From: an uncultured Lachnospiraceae bacterium
GTDB lineage: Bacteria > Bacillota > Clostridia > Lachnospirales > Lachnospiraceae
Direction of reading: 5' to 3'
Length of the DNA: 59,662 bases
NCBI GenBank assembly: GCA_900316855.1
Contig: ONEK01000013.1
Coordinates: 1-59,662, forward strand
Below the pieces are notes generated by a model, which saw only the letters and a program-made list of their open reading frames with translations, had not been told where the DNA came from and ran no database searches. The position numbers were made by a program, and so were the translations under genes. Shown here piece after piece: positions 33,159-41,284 of this stretch; the stretch's first letter is position 1, and each line of letters opens with the position of its first letter.

Positions 33159-34541
33159 ATGGCAGAGGAAGATCAGATCAAACGGGTGATGCCCCATAGT
33201 CTCGAGGCGGAGATGTCCGTCATCGGCGCAATGATCATGGATGAGCAGGCTATTGGAAAAGCGACGGAGATCCTGCAGCCGGATGATTTTTATTCCAGAC
33301 AGTACGGCGTCATGTTCGAGGCTATCGTAGAACTGGAGAGGAGCGGCATGGCAGTTGATCCGGTGACGCTCCAGACACGCCTGAAGGAGAAGAACCTGCC
33401 TCCGGAAATGTACGACTCATCCGCTCTTGGCACACTGATTGCCCGGGTTCCGACATCCGCCAATATTGCAAGCTACGCAAAAATTGTTGCCGACAAGTCC
33501 ATGCTGCGCAGGCTGATCCGTATGAATGAGAGCCTTGCGGCAGACGCTTATAAGGAGCAGGATGACTCCGGCGCCCTACTTCAGAAGGAAGAGGAGGAGA
33601 TTTTTCATCTGTCGCAGAGCCGGAACGGATCAGAATTTGTGCCGATCCGGGACGTAGTCCTGAACGCGATGCACCGGATTGAACAGGCTGCCAAGGCCGG
33701 CGGGAATATCACCGGTATCGCGACGGGCTTTACGGAACTCGACAACAAGACTGCGGGCCTGCAGCCGGCGGACCTGATTCTGATTGCTGCCAGGCCTTCC
33801 ATGGGCAAAACTGCCCTCGTGCTGAATATTGCTGATTACGTCGGCATCCGGCAGCAGAAGCGGGTTGCCATTTTCTCCCTCGAAATGAGCAGGGAACAGC
33901 TCGTCAACCGGCTTTTTTCACTGGAATCCCACGTGGATGCCCAGAAGATCCGGACCGGCGACCTGAGCGAGGGCGACTGGACTGACCTGATCGAGGGCGC
34001 GGGACACGTAGGAGAATCCCGTCTGATCCTGGATGATACACCCGCGATCACGGTAAGTGCCATGCGCTCCAAGTGCCTGAAATATAAAATGGAAGAGGAC
34101 GGGCTCGACCTTGTGATCATCGACTACCTGCAGCTGATGAGCGGTTCGTCTAACGCAAGGAATCAGGACTCACGCCAGCAGGAAATCTCCGAGATTTCCA
34201 GATCACTGAAAGCACTCGCGCGGGAGCTGAATGTGCCGGTTGTGGCCCTTTCCCAGCTGTCACGTGCCGTGGAATCCCGCACGGACAAGCGTCCAATGCT
34301 GTCGGACCTTCGGGAATCCGGCGCTATTGAGCAGGACGCGGACGTCGTCATGTTTATCTACCGTGATGACTATTATCATCCGGATTCCCAGGATAAGGGA
34401 ATTGCGGAAATCATTGTTGCGAAACAGAGAAACGGTCCCATCGGGACGGTGCAGCTGAAGTGGCTGCCCGAGCTGACAAAGTTTGCCAACCTGGCGGGCT
34501 CTGCCCAGTCCGAAGCGGCCCGGGATGCTTTTGGCGGGTGA
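33159..34541 (+). CDS. Replicative DNA helicase DnaB
   Basis: The hexameric 5'-3' helicase of the replication fork (called DnaC in Bacillus). The 460-residue protein starts with the N-terminal helical domain (MPHSLEAEMSVIGAMIMDEQ, about 10-29). The RecA-like domain follows, with Walker A ARPSMGKTAL (about 209-218), FSLEMSREQLVNRL, Walker B DLVIIDYLQLM (about 313-323) and SDLRESGAIEQDADVVMFI. No intein is inserted. The ribosome site is weak (GGAAAAG). Length is standard. Confidence 0.97.
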   Translation: MAEEDQIKRVMPHSLEAEMSVIGAMIMDEQAIGKATEILQPDDFYSRQYGVMFEAIVELERSGMAVDPVTLQTRLKEKNLPPEMYDSSALGTLIARVPTSANIASYAKIVADKSMLRRLIRMNESLAADAYKEQDDSGALLQKEEEEIFHLSQSRNGSEFVPIRDVVLNAMHRIEQAAKAGGNITGIATGFTELDNKTAGLQPADLILIAARPSMGKTALVLNIADYVGIRQQKRVAIFSLEMSREQLVNRLFSLESHVDAQKIRTGDLSEGDWTDLIEGAGHVGESRLILDDTPAITVSAMRSKCLKYKMEEDGLDLVIIDYLQLMSGSSNARNQDSRQQEISEISRSLKALARELNVPVVALSQLSRAVESRTDKRPMLSDLRESGAIEQDADVVMFIYRDDYYHPDSQDKGIAEIIVAKQRNGPIGTVQLKWLPELTKFANLAGSAQSEAARDAFGG

Positions 34542-34548
34542 AGGGTGA

Positions 34549-35991
34549 ATGGATTTCCTGAAGACGCAAGAGACAGCACAATCACAGCAAAAGGACCAGA
34601 GGAGGTCTCTCCTCCTTCTGGTCCTTTTGTTCCTGTGTATTCTTGCCTTCAACCTGCTTACGCCAAAGCTCAGCGATGACTTCTCCTATGGATGTGAAGT
34701 TCGAAGCGCACAGGGCATCGCGGACCTGTTCCGGCAGGAAGCGCATCAGTATCAGACGTGGAACGGACGGAGCGTTGTTCATCTGCTCCTCAGGCTTTCA
34801 CTATATCTTCCGCTGCCGGTTTTCAAGATCTGCAACAGCCTCATGTTTGTTGTCCTGCTCCTTCTGATGGAACGAAATATTCCCGGGGGGAAGCGCCATG
34901 ATCCGGTAAATCTTGTCCTTGTCTTTCTTGGCGTCTGGTTCGGTGCGGTCGATTTCGGGCAGACAATCCTGTGGCAGACGGGGGCCTGCAACTATCTGTG
35001 GGGCAGCGTCATTATTCTGGGATTCATGACACTGGTGCGCAAAACCTTCGAAAAGGGACCGGAGACAGCGGCGGGAAGGTACCGGTGGCTGGGATATTGC
35101 CTTTTCGGAATACTTGCCGGCTGGTGTAATGAGAATACGAGCGGCGGCGCCCTGTTGTTCGTCCTGATCCTGCTGGTTGTGTATTTTCGGCGGTATGGAG
35201 TTCTCCACGCCTCGCTGGTGTCCGCCGCGGCGGGGAACCTGACAGGTCTGCTCATTATGGTTTTGGCACCGGGGAATGCGGTGCGTGCATCCCTGTCGCA
35301 GCCGGAAAATTTTGACGGCATTCTGAAATATGCCGCAAGATTTCAGAAAGTCACCCTGGTTCTGCGTGATGAATTCAGGCTCCCGATTCTGGGACTGACC
35401 GCAGCCGGCGTTCTGCTTGCCCTGCTTCTAAAGGGAGACCGGGACGCACTGAAAAGGGCTGTGCAATGGCCACTGATCTATCTGTTTCTGTGGGCGGCAA
35501 CGTCCTACGCCATGATTCTTGCAAGGCCTTCTGAACCAAGGGCGTTTTTCGGCGCCGGAATCTTCCTGCTCCTTGCATTGCTGAATGCCGTACTGGAATG
35601 CGTACAGGCCGAGAGACAACAGCATAAGACCCTGATTGCGCGCCTGATCGTGGGGACAGGACTGATTTTCGGGTCTCTGGCATTCCTGGTATCCTATCTG
35701 GACTGCGGAACGAATCTTGGCCGCATTTACCGCGATTATGCGGAACGCGTCCGATATATTGAAAACTGCAGGGATCAGGGCATTCTGGATGTTACTGTGG
35801 CACAGGTTCACCCGGATTTCCTCGAAAACAATCCCTATACGGCAGTGGGCGGTATGGAGCCGCAGGAGGATCCCGAGTTCTGGATTAACGGGATGTATGA
35901 GCAATATTTCGGGGTGGAAGCCGTACGTGCCGTTCCCTATGATGACTGGAAACAGCTGCAGGAGGAGGGAAGCATCCCTGCGGCGGAATAA
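34549..35991 (+). CDS. DUF6056-like polytopic membrane protein
   Basis: This 480-residue protein has about nine to ten membrane helices, a conserved luminal-type segment LSDDFSYG after the first helix and WNGRSVVHLLLRL at about 71-83. That pattern matches the DUF6056/GT-C-like membrane proteins, which may be polyprenyl-phosphate-sugar-dependent glycosyltransferases; no activity is proven. The hydrophilic C terminus (about 380-480) would lie outside. It starts seven bases after dnaB. A long terminator-like hairpin (34590-34627) lies inside codons 14-27, so its expression may be attenuated or the true start may be downstream. Confidence 0.7.
   Translation: MDFLKTQETAQSQQKDQRRSLLLLVLLFLCILAFNLLTPKLSDDFSYGCEVRSAQGIADLFRQEAHQYQTWNGRSVVHLLLRLSLYLPLPVFKICNSLMFVVLLLLMERNIPGGKRHDPVNLVLVFLGVWFGAVDFGQTILWQTGACNYLWGSVIILGFMTLVRKTFEKGPETAAGRYRWLGYCLFGILAGWCNENTSGGALLFVLILLVVYFRRYGVLHASLVSAAAGNLTGLLIMVLAPGNAVRASLSQPENFDGILKYAARFQKVTLVLRDEFRLPILGLTAAGVLLALLLKGDRDALKRAVQWPLIYLFLWAATSYAMILARPSEPRAFFGAGIFLLLALLNAVLECVQAERQQHKTLIARLIVGTGLIFGSLAFLVSYLDCGTNLGRIYRDYAERVRYIENCRDQGILDVTVAQVHPDFLENNPYTAVGGMEPQEDPEFWINGMYEQYFGVEAVRAVPYDDWKQLQEEGSIPAAE
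34590..34630 (+). terminator. Terminator-like hairpin inside the DUF6056 reading frame
   Basis: AAAGGACCAGAGGAGG (34590-34605) pairs with CCTCCTTCTGGTCCTTT (34611-34627), one bulge only, loop TCTCT, tail TTTTGTT. It lies about 50 bp after dnaB, where an operon terminator is expected, yet also within the first codons of the next gene. Confidence 0.6.
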
Positions 35992-36021
35992 ATGAATTGA
36001 CCTGGAGAGAACATAAAAAGA

Positions 36022-36052
36022 ACGCCTCTGCGGCATCTTGCCGCAGGGGCGT
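36022..36052. terminator. Bidirectional terminator between DUF6056 gene and ferredoxin
   Basis: ACGCCTCTGCGG (36022-36033) pairs with CCGCAGGGGCGT (36041-36052). AAAAAG lies before it (T-run for the minus-strand ferredoxin transcript) and TTTT shortly after on the plus strand, so it can serve both converging genes. Confidence 0.85.
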
Positions 36053-36109
36053 CCTGTTTTACGCTGTGTTGTTGTAATACAACTGCTTTTGCGTTGCTTT
36101 CCGGGCAAA

Positions 36110-36280
36110 TTAAGCCTCGGAAATTGCACCTACAGGGCACTGAGCCTCGCAGGCACCGCAATCGATGCACTTGGAAGCATCGATCTCGTAATGAGCATCA
36201 CCCTGGGAAATAGCTTCTACAGGGCACTGAGCAGCGCAGGAACCGCAGCTGATGCATGCATCACCAATCTGTCTGGGCAT
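36110..36280 (-). CDS. 2[4Fe-4S] ferredoxin
   Basis: This 56-residue protein is a clostridial-type ferredoxin with two motifs: CISCGSCAAQCP (about 9-20) and CIDCGACEAQCP (about 38-49), each CxxCxxCxxxCP. Each tetrad plus the distant Cys binds one of two low-potential cubanes. It is the likely electron acceptor of the pyruvate:ferredoxin oxidoreductase encoded just upstream on the same strand. AGGAGG lies ten bases before the ATG. nifJ has its own terminator, so the two are probably separate transcripts. Confidence 0.96.
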   Translation of the reverse strand: MPRQIGDACISCGSCAAQCPVEAISQGDAHYEIDASKCIDCGACEAQCPVGAISEA

Positions 36281-36416
36281 AATGTAAACCTCCTATTAAT
36301 TGTTACTGAAACAGTATTCCTTAGAACTTCGTAAGCTCTGGGCAAACGGCCGAACACACTCAGCCGTCAAATGTTATGGTACACCGCCGAATACATGTTA
36401 GCCAATCCTAATTTGC

Positions 36417-36488
36417 TGACATAAGGGTCCATAGGTACAAACCGGCAACAAGCAAGCCTGCTGCCACCCGGATCCTGAAAGTAATGTC
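36417..36488. repeat. Short hairpin carrying the TGACATAAGGGTC repeat end
   Basis: TGACATAAGGGTCC at 36417-36430 repeats the end motif of the 2-170 element. Here it pairs with GGATCCT (36472-36478) and ATGTCC (36484-36489), closing a stem around a region with GGCA/TGCC. It is a reduced, about 72-bp version between nifJ and ferredoxin. Confidence 0.45.
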
Positions 36489-36494
36489 CGTACG

Positions 36495-36528
36495 AAAAGG
36501 ACCCGGGTGCCGGCACCCGGGTCCTTTT
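36495..36528 (-). terminator. Terminator of nifJ (perfect 34-bp palindrome)
   Basis: AAAAGGACCCGGGTGCC and its exact complement form a 17-bp perfect stem 27 bp after the nifJ stop. On the minus strand it ends in CCTTTT. Confidence 0.88.
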
Positions 36529-36554
36529 ACAGGAGATTTTACCTCATCGAAAAT

Positions 36555-39500
36555 TTAGTTGTTGTAAAGAGCGCCTAACTTTTCGAGGTATGCATAATGA
36601 TCCTTGGCATGCTGTGCAGCCTCTCCGAAGAGCTTTGTCGCTCTCTCGGGGTTCTTGCGCTGCAGGGAGGTGTAACGAACCTCTCCGCCGAGGAACTCGC
36701 TGTACTCCTTGGTAGCGGGCTTGGAGTCAAGCGTGAACTTCTTGTCGCCGCCGGCAGGATTGAATCTGAACAGGTTGTAGTAACCCGTCTCAACTGCAAG
36801 CTTTTCCTCAGTCATTGCCTTGTTCATACCCTTGCGGATACCCTGGTTGATGCAGGGAGCATAGCCGATGATGAGTGAAGGTCCCGGATAAGCCTCAGCC
36901 TCTGCAATTGCCTTGATGGTCTGATTGTAATCAGCACCCATTGCAACCTGAGCTACATATACATAGCCGTAGGACATGGCCATTGCAGCGAGATCCTTCT
37001 GGGGAGTCTCCTTGCCGCCTGCAGCAAACTGCGCTACAGCGCCCTCGGGAGTTGCCTTGGAGGACTGTCCGCCGGTGTTGGAGTAAACCTCGGTGTTTAC
37101 AACGAAGATGTTGACATCCTTGCCGGAAGCAAGAACGTGATCTACTCCGCCGTAGCCGATATCGAATGCCCAGCCGTCACCGCCGAAGATCCACTGGGAC
37201 TTCTTGTTGAGATAATCCTTCTCGGCAAGAATATCCTTTGCGGCATCGGAGCCATCAGCCTCAAGGCCTGCGATGAGCTTCTTCGTGGCAGCCTGGTTTG
37301 CAGAACCGTCAGCGAATGTGTCGAGCCACTCAGCAGCGCCCTCACCATTCCATGCGGATACCTTTGCCTTCAGCTGTGCACGGATTGCGTCATTGGCAAG
37401 GAACATACCATAACCGAACTCAGCAGCATCCTCGAACAGGGAGTTGGACCATGCGGGACCGTGACCTTCCGCATTCACCGTGTAAGGGGTGGAAGGAGAG
37501 GAGTTGCCCCAGATAGAGGAGCATCCGGTTGCGTTGCCGACCATCATGTGATCGCCGAACAGCTGTGTAATGAGCTTGATGTAAGGCGTTTCACCGCAGC
37601 CTGCGCAGGCTCCGGAGAACTCAAGCAGCGGCTGCTTGAACTGGGAACCCTTGACCGTGGTGGGCTTGAACTTCTCGACTACATCGTCCTTTACAGGAAG
37701 GGTAACGGCGTAATCAAATGCCTCCTGCTCGTTCGGAAGCTTCTCCGCATCTTCCTTCAGAGTCATGGTCAGTGTGGAATTCTTCACATTGCCGGGGCAT
37801 ACATTTGCGCAGGATCCGCAGCCGGTGCAGTCAAGCGAGGAAACAACAATCGCGAACTTATACCCGGGCATACCGGTCAGATCCTTTACGACAGTGCCTG
37901 CAGGAGCCTTCGCAGCCTCTTCCGCGGTCATGGCAACCGGACGGATTGCAGCATGAGGGCATACATAAGAGCAGAACGTACACTCAATGCACGTATCCGC
38001 ATTCCATACAGGAACGTTGACAGCGATACCGCGCTTCTCGAATGCAGCAGCACCGGAAGGTGTGGAACCGTCTGCATAAGGCAGTACATCGGAAACCTTC
38101 AGGCTGTTGCCTTCCTGAGCGGAAACGGCAATCTGGATGTTGTTGACGAAATCCTGAACATCCTTGCGGCTGGAAGTAACCTTCTTGAAATCAAGGCCCT
38201 CATCCTCACCGTTAGCCCAGGAAGCAGGAATCTCAACCTTGTGCCAGTTCTTGGCACCTGCGTCGATGGCAGCCCAGTTCTTTTCAACGACATCCTGACC
38301 CTTGCGGCCGTATGTCTTCTGAGCAGCTTCCTTCATGAGACGGATTGCGTCATCCTCGGGAATGATCTTCGTGATGCTGAAGAATGCGGACTGCAGGATG
38401 GTGTTGATCCTTGTCGGCCCCATGCCGGTCTCAATACCAAGCTTGACACCATCGATGGTGTACAGATTGATCTTGTGATCGTAGATGAACTTCTTGACCT
38501 GGCCGGGAAGCTCCTTCTCGAGATCTGCGTCGGACCAGTTGCAGTTCAGCAGGAACGAACCGCCGTCTACCAGCTCCTGAACCATGTTGAACTTACGGAT
38601 GTATTCCTTCTTATGGCATGCCACGAAATTAGCCTGGTGAATCAGATAAGTAGACTTGATCGGCTTCTTACCGAAACGCAGGTGGGACATGGTAACACCG
38701 CCGGACTTCTTGGAGTCGTAATCGAAGTATGCCTGTGCATACATGTCGGTGTTGTCACCAATGATCTTGATGGAGTTCTTGTTGGCGCCTACGGTACCGT
38801 CTGCACCCAGACCCCAGAACTTGCAGCAGATCGTTCCTTCCGGTGTGGTAACAACTTCACGGCCGGTAGGCAGGGACAGGAATGTTACATCATCATCGAT
38901 GCCGATGGTGAATCTCTTCTTGTCCTTGTTGTCATATACGGCAATGATCTGTGCAGGGGTGGTGTCCTTGGAACCAAGGCCGTAACGGCCGCCGACGATC
39001 TCGACATCCTTGAACTTCGAATCCTTCAGGGCAGCGACAACATCCAGGTACAGAGGCTCGCCGATGGAGCCGGGCTCCTTCGTTCTGTCGAGAACGGAGA
39101 TCTTCTTTACCGTATCGGGAATCGCCTTGATGAGGGCTTCGCTGCAGAAAGGACGATACAGTCTTACCTTTACAAGGCCGACCTTGCGTCCCTGTGCGTT
39201 GAGGTAATCAACCGTCTCCTCGATGGTCTCGTTAACGGAGCCCATGGCAATGATGACCTGATCGGCATCCGGAGCACCATAGTAGTTGAAAAGCTTGTAA
39301 TCCGTACCGAGCTTCTCGTTAACCTTATCCATGTACTTCTCAACAATGGCGGGCATTGCATCGTAGGTCTTGTTGCATGCCTCGCGGGTTGTGAAGAAGA
39401 TATCCGGGTTCTGTGCGGAGCCCATCTGGCGGGGATGGTTGGAGTTGAGTGCGTTGTCACGGAACTCCTGCACCTTCCTGAGATCAATGAGATCCTTCAG

Positions 39501-40070
39501 GTCGTCATAGTCCCATACCTGGATCTTCTGGATTTCGTGGGATGTGCGGAAGCCGTCGAAGAAGTTGATGAAAGGAAGCTTACCGTCAACTGCCGCGCAG
39601 TATGCAACGGGAGTCAGGTCCATGACTTCCTGTACGGAGGACTCGCAGAGCATAGCGGCACCGGTCTGGCGGCACGCATATACGTCGGAGTGATCACCGA
39701 AGATATTGAGAGCGTGTGTAGCGACGCACCGGGCAGATACGTTGAATACAGCCGGGAGTCCTTCACCTGCAATCTTGTAAATGTTCGGGATCATCAGAAG
39801 CAGACCCTGGGATGCGGTGAAGGTGGACGTCATGGCACCGGCAACGATGGATCCGTGCGTAGCGCCGGCTGCACCTGCCTCGGACTGCATTTCGGTAACG
39901 TGTACAACGTCGCCGAAAATGTTCTTACGGCCTGCGGTAGCCCACTCATCAACATGCTCAGGCATTACTGATGAAGGCGTGATGGGGTAGATGGTAGCGA
40001 CTTCGGTATACGCATAGGCTGCATGAGCGGCAGCTTCGTTACCATCCATGGTTAAGTACTTTCTTGCCAT
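36555..40070 (-). CDS. Pyruvate:ferredoxin (flavodoxin) oxidoreductase
   Basis: PFOR oxidises pyruvate with CoA to acetyl-CoA and CO2, passing electrons to ferredoxin. The 1171-residue homodimer-type protein holds all domains in one chain: N-terminal TPP/pyruvate part (DGNEAAAHAAYAYTEVATIY, PITPSSVMPE), domain III, and two 4Fe-4S motifs CIECTFCSYVCP (about 685) and CTGCGSCANVCP (about 740). The C-terminal TPP site GDGWAFDIGYGGVDHVL with VNTEVYSNTGGQSSK follows, along with the proximal-cluster Cys in GACAGCGETPY. ATG 40070 has AGGAGG upstream; the extension to 40148 is leader. The promoter carries a CcpA-like cre site. Confidence 0.97.
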   Translation of the reverse strand: MARKYLTMDGNEAAAHAAYAYTEVATIYPITPSSVMPEHVDEWATAGRKNIFGDVVHVTEMQSEAGAAGATHGSIVAGAMTSTFTASQGLLLMIPNIYKIAGEGLPAVFNVSARCVATHALNIFGDHSDVYACRQTGAAMLCESSVQEVMDLTPVAYCAAVDGKLPFINFFDGFRTSHEIQKIQVWDYDDLKDLIDLRKVQEFRDNALNSNHPRQMGSAQNPDIFFTTREACNKTYDAMPAIVEKYMDKVNEKLGTDYKLFNYYGAPDADQVIIAMGSVNETIEETVDYLNAQGRKVGLVKVRLYRPFCSEALIKAIPDTVKKISVLDRTKEPGSIGEPLYLDVVAALKDSKFKDVEIVGGRYGLGSKDTTPAQIIAVYDNKDKKRFTIGIDDDVTFLSLPTGREVVTTPEGTICCKFWGLGADGTVGANKNSIKIIGDNTDMYAQAYFDYDSKKSGGVTMSHLRFGKKPIKSTYLIHQANFVACHKKEYIRKFNMVQELVDGGSFLLNCNWSDADLEKELPGQVKKFIYDHKINLYTIDGVKLGIETGMGPTRINTILQSAFFSITKIIPEDDAIRLMKEAAQKTYGRKGQDVVEKNWAAIDAGAKNWHKVEIPASWANGEDEGLDFKKVTSSRKDVQDFVNNIQIAVSAQEGNSLKVSDVLPYADGSTPSGAAAFEKRGIAVNVPVWNADTCIECTFCSYVCPHAAIRPVAMTAEEAAKAPAGTVVKDLTGMPGYKFAIVVSSLDCTGCGSCANVCPGNVKNSTLTMTLKEDAEKLPNEQEAFDYAVTLPVKDDVVEKFKPTTVKGSQFKQPLLEFSGACAGCGETPYIKLITQLFGDHMMVGNATGCSSIWGNSSPSTPYTVNAEGHGPAWSNSLFEDAAEFGYGMFLANDAIRAQLKAKVSAWNGEGAAEWLDTFADGSANQAATKKLIAGLEADGSDAAKDILAEKDYLNKKSQWIFGGDGWAFDIGYGGVDHVLASGKDVNIFVVNTEVYSNTGGQSSKATPEGAVAQFAAGGKETPQKDLAAMAMSYGYVYVAQVAMGADYNQTIKAIAEAEAYPGPSLIIGYAPCINQGIRKGMNKAMTEEKLAVETGYYNLFRFNPAGGDKKFTLDSKPATKEYSEFLGGEVRYTSLQRKNPERATKLFGEAAQHAKDHYAYLEKLGALYNN

Positions 40071-40175
40071 AGTAAAAACCTCCTGTATTATTGTTCCCGC
40101 ACAGAGTTCATGGCAATGCAGCGGTACAAATAGACGCACCTCCGCCACTCTGCACAGAGTATCGAACTAAGCCAA

Positions 40176-40204
40176 ATACTAGCATTGGTTTGTTGAAAAT
40201 GCAA
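40176..40204 (-). promoter_or_regulatory. nifJ promoter
   Basis: On the minus strand TTGCAT (40204-40199), 17 bp, TAGTAT (40181-40176), with TGC just before the -10 (extended). Transcription would start near 40169, leaving a leader of about 100 nt. Confidence 0.7.
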
Positions 40205-40217
40205 TGATTACAAGGGT

Positions 40218-40231
40218 TGTAAACGCTTACA
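40218..40231. promoter_or_regulatory. CcpA cre-like operator upstream of nifJ
   Basis: TGTAAACGCTTACA is palindromic apart from its central dinucleotides and fits the cre consensus WTGNAARCGNWWWCAW, with T on both sides. Its centre is about 55 bp upstream of the predicted start, upstream of the -35. CcpA sites in that place activate rather than repress in the known cases (for example Bacillus acetate kinase). Confidence 0.6.
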
Positions 40232-40417
40232 TTTACACATTTTTACAATAACTTTAAGTAAAAATATATTTTCAGTCAGTTAAATATGGCTAACATGCAC
40301 AAAGCTCCACAACATCCTGTTGTCATTCCGGGACAGGGGGAGACTGCAATTTCATTCACACTCATGTTTCTGCCCTGCGGCCCGGCCTGCGTCCATTCCG
40401 GAAAGATTCACCGGATC

Positions 40418-40466
40418 AAAAAAACGGCAGCCGGCAGGCCCTTGCAGGTCTGTCAGCTGCCGGCTG
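40418..40466 (-). terminator. Terminator of mecA
   Basis: On the minus strand CAGCCGGCAG (40466-40457) pairs with CTGCCGGCTG (40437-40428), followed by CCGTTTTTTT (T-run 40424-40418). Confidence 0.88.
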
Positions 40467-40492
40467 GTTATTCCGGTTCCCTGTATCATGCT

Positions 40493-41233
40493 TTAAACCA
40501 TGGATGAGAGCTTCTCGAGGGCAGAATCCGGGAAGATGATCCTGCAATGACCGGTCAGGTAACTGCGGCGGGCGGCGGTCAGCGGACGTGATGTGCCGTA
40601 CTCGGACAGGCCGGCCAGGACATTCTGCATCGCGGAAACCGCGTTCATGTCCTTCATCGTAAGGAACAGACCGTACACGTCATGATCCTCATCATAGATC
40701 AGCTCACTCTCACCGCTGTACCTGCCCTTCATAACCGAGGCCATGCTGATGAGGTCGCTCATGGAACTGAATTCATACAGCCGGTGCGTCAGCATGTAAT
40801 CGCGGATCCTGCGGATATCCTCGGAGGGCTCCTCACTGCTGCCGGACGACTCTGCGGAATCAGACGGGCTCATCCTGGCCTTCAGAGCGGTGATCAGCTG
40901 CTCGAAGGCGGAAGGCGACTCCTGCTGCAGGGAGTTTGCCGTGATGCCCGGAACATAGTTCGCAAAACGGGAATCGAGCTCCTCTGGATTATCGACCTTT
41001 GTCACGACCAGAACAATGCTGTCTCCCGATAAGGGAACCGCCTCAATCATGAGCGGCATATTATCCGCATCGAACCCGTACTGCAGGGCGGCCTGCTGCA
41101 TCATTTCCCTGAACAGCGCCTTTGCCTTGTCTGTCCCGTAGGCAAGCTCGGACAGTTTCATCTGTCTTGCGGTGAGGTCTTCCTTTGTCAGAACAAAACG
41201 GATCTGGTTATCGTTAATTTTATCGATCTTCAT
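40493..41233 (-). CDS. MecA-like adaptor protein
   Basis: This 246-residue protein resembles MecA/YpbH, the adaptor that delivers substrates to the ClpC-ClpP protease. Evidence: the start MKIDKINDNQIRFVLTKEDL (family MKIERINENTIRFFIS), then FREMMQQAALQYGFD at about 43-57, an acidic Ser/Glu-rich linker at about 120-140, and a C-terminal domain with LYEFSSMSDLISMA and LSEYG. The target is unknown; competence regulators are the Bacillus case. ATG 41233 lacks a Shine-Dalgarno and a promoter -10 lies only eight bases upstream, suggesting leaderless translation. Confidence 0.88.
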   Translation of the reverse strand: MKIDKINDNQIRFVLTKEDLTARQMKLSELAYGTDKAKALFREMMQQAALQYGFDADNMPLMIEAVPLSGDSIVLVVTKVDNPEELDSRFANYVPGITANSLQQESPSAFEQLITALKARMSPSDSAESSGSSEEPSEDIRRIRDYMLTHRLYEFSSMSDLISMASVMKGRYSGESELIYDEDHDVYGLFLTMKDMNAVSAMQNVLAGLSEYGTSRPLTAARRSYLTGHCRIIFPDSALEKLSSMV

Positions 41234-41241
41234 AATAAGTA

Positions 41242-41271
41242 GTTTTACACTCGTTCCTGCCGCTGCGTCAA
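41242..41271 (-). promoter_or_regulatory. mecA promoter, giving a near-leaderless mRNA
   Basis: TTGACG (41271-41266), an 18-bp spacer and TAAAAC (41247-41242). The start point seven bases past the -10 would be at about 41235, two bases before the ATG. Confidence 0.45.
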
Positions 41272-41284
41272 CAAAGGCGCACAA

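Noticed and set aside
37137..39971. A 944-codon plus-strand ORF opposite nifJ
   Set aside because: It is the exact antisense of the PFOR gene, whose family motifs are unmistakable. Long antisense ORFs arise from codon bias in GC-rich genes, and it has no ribosome site or family resemblance.
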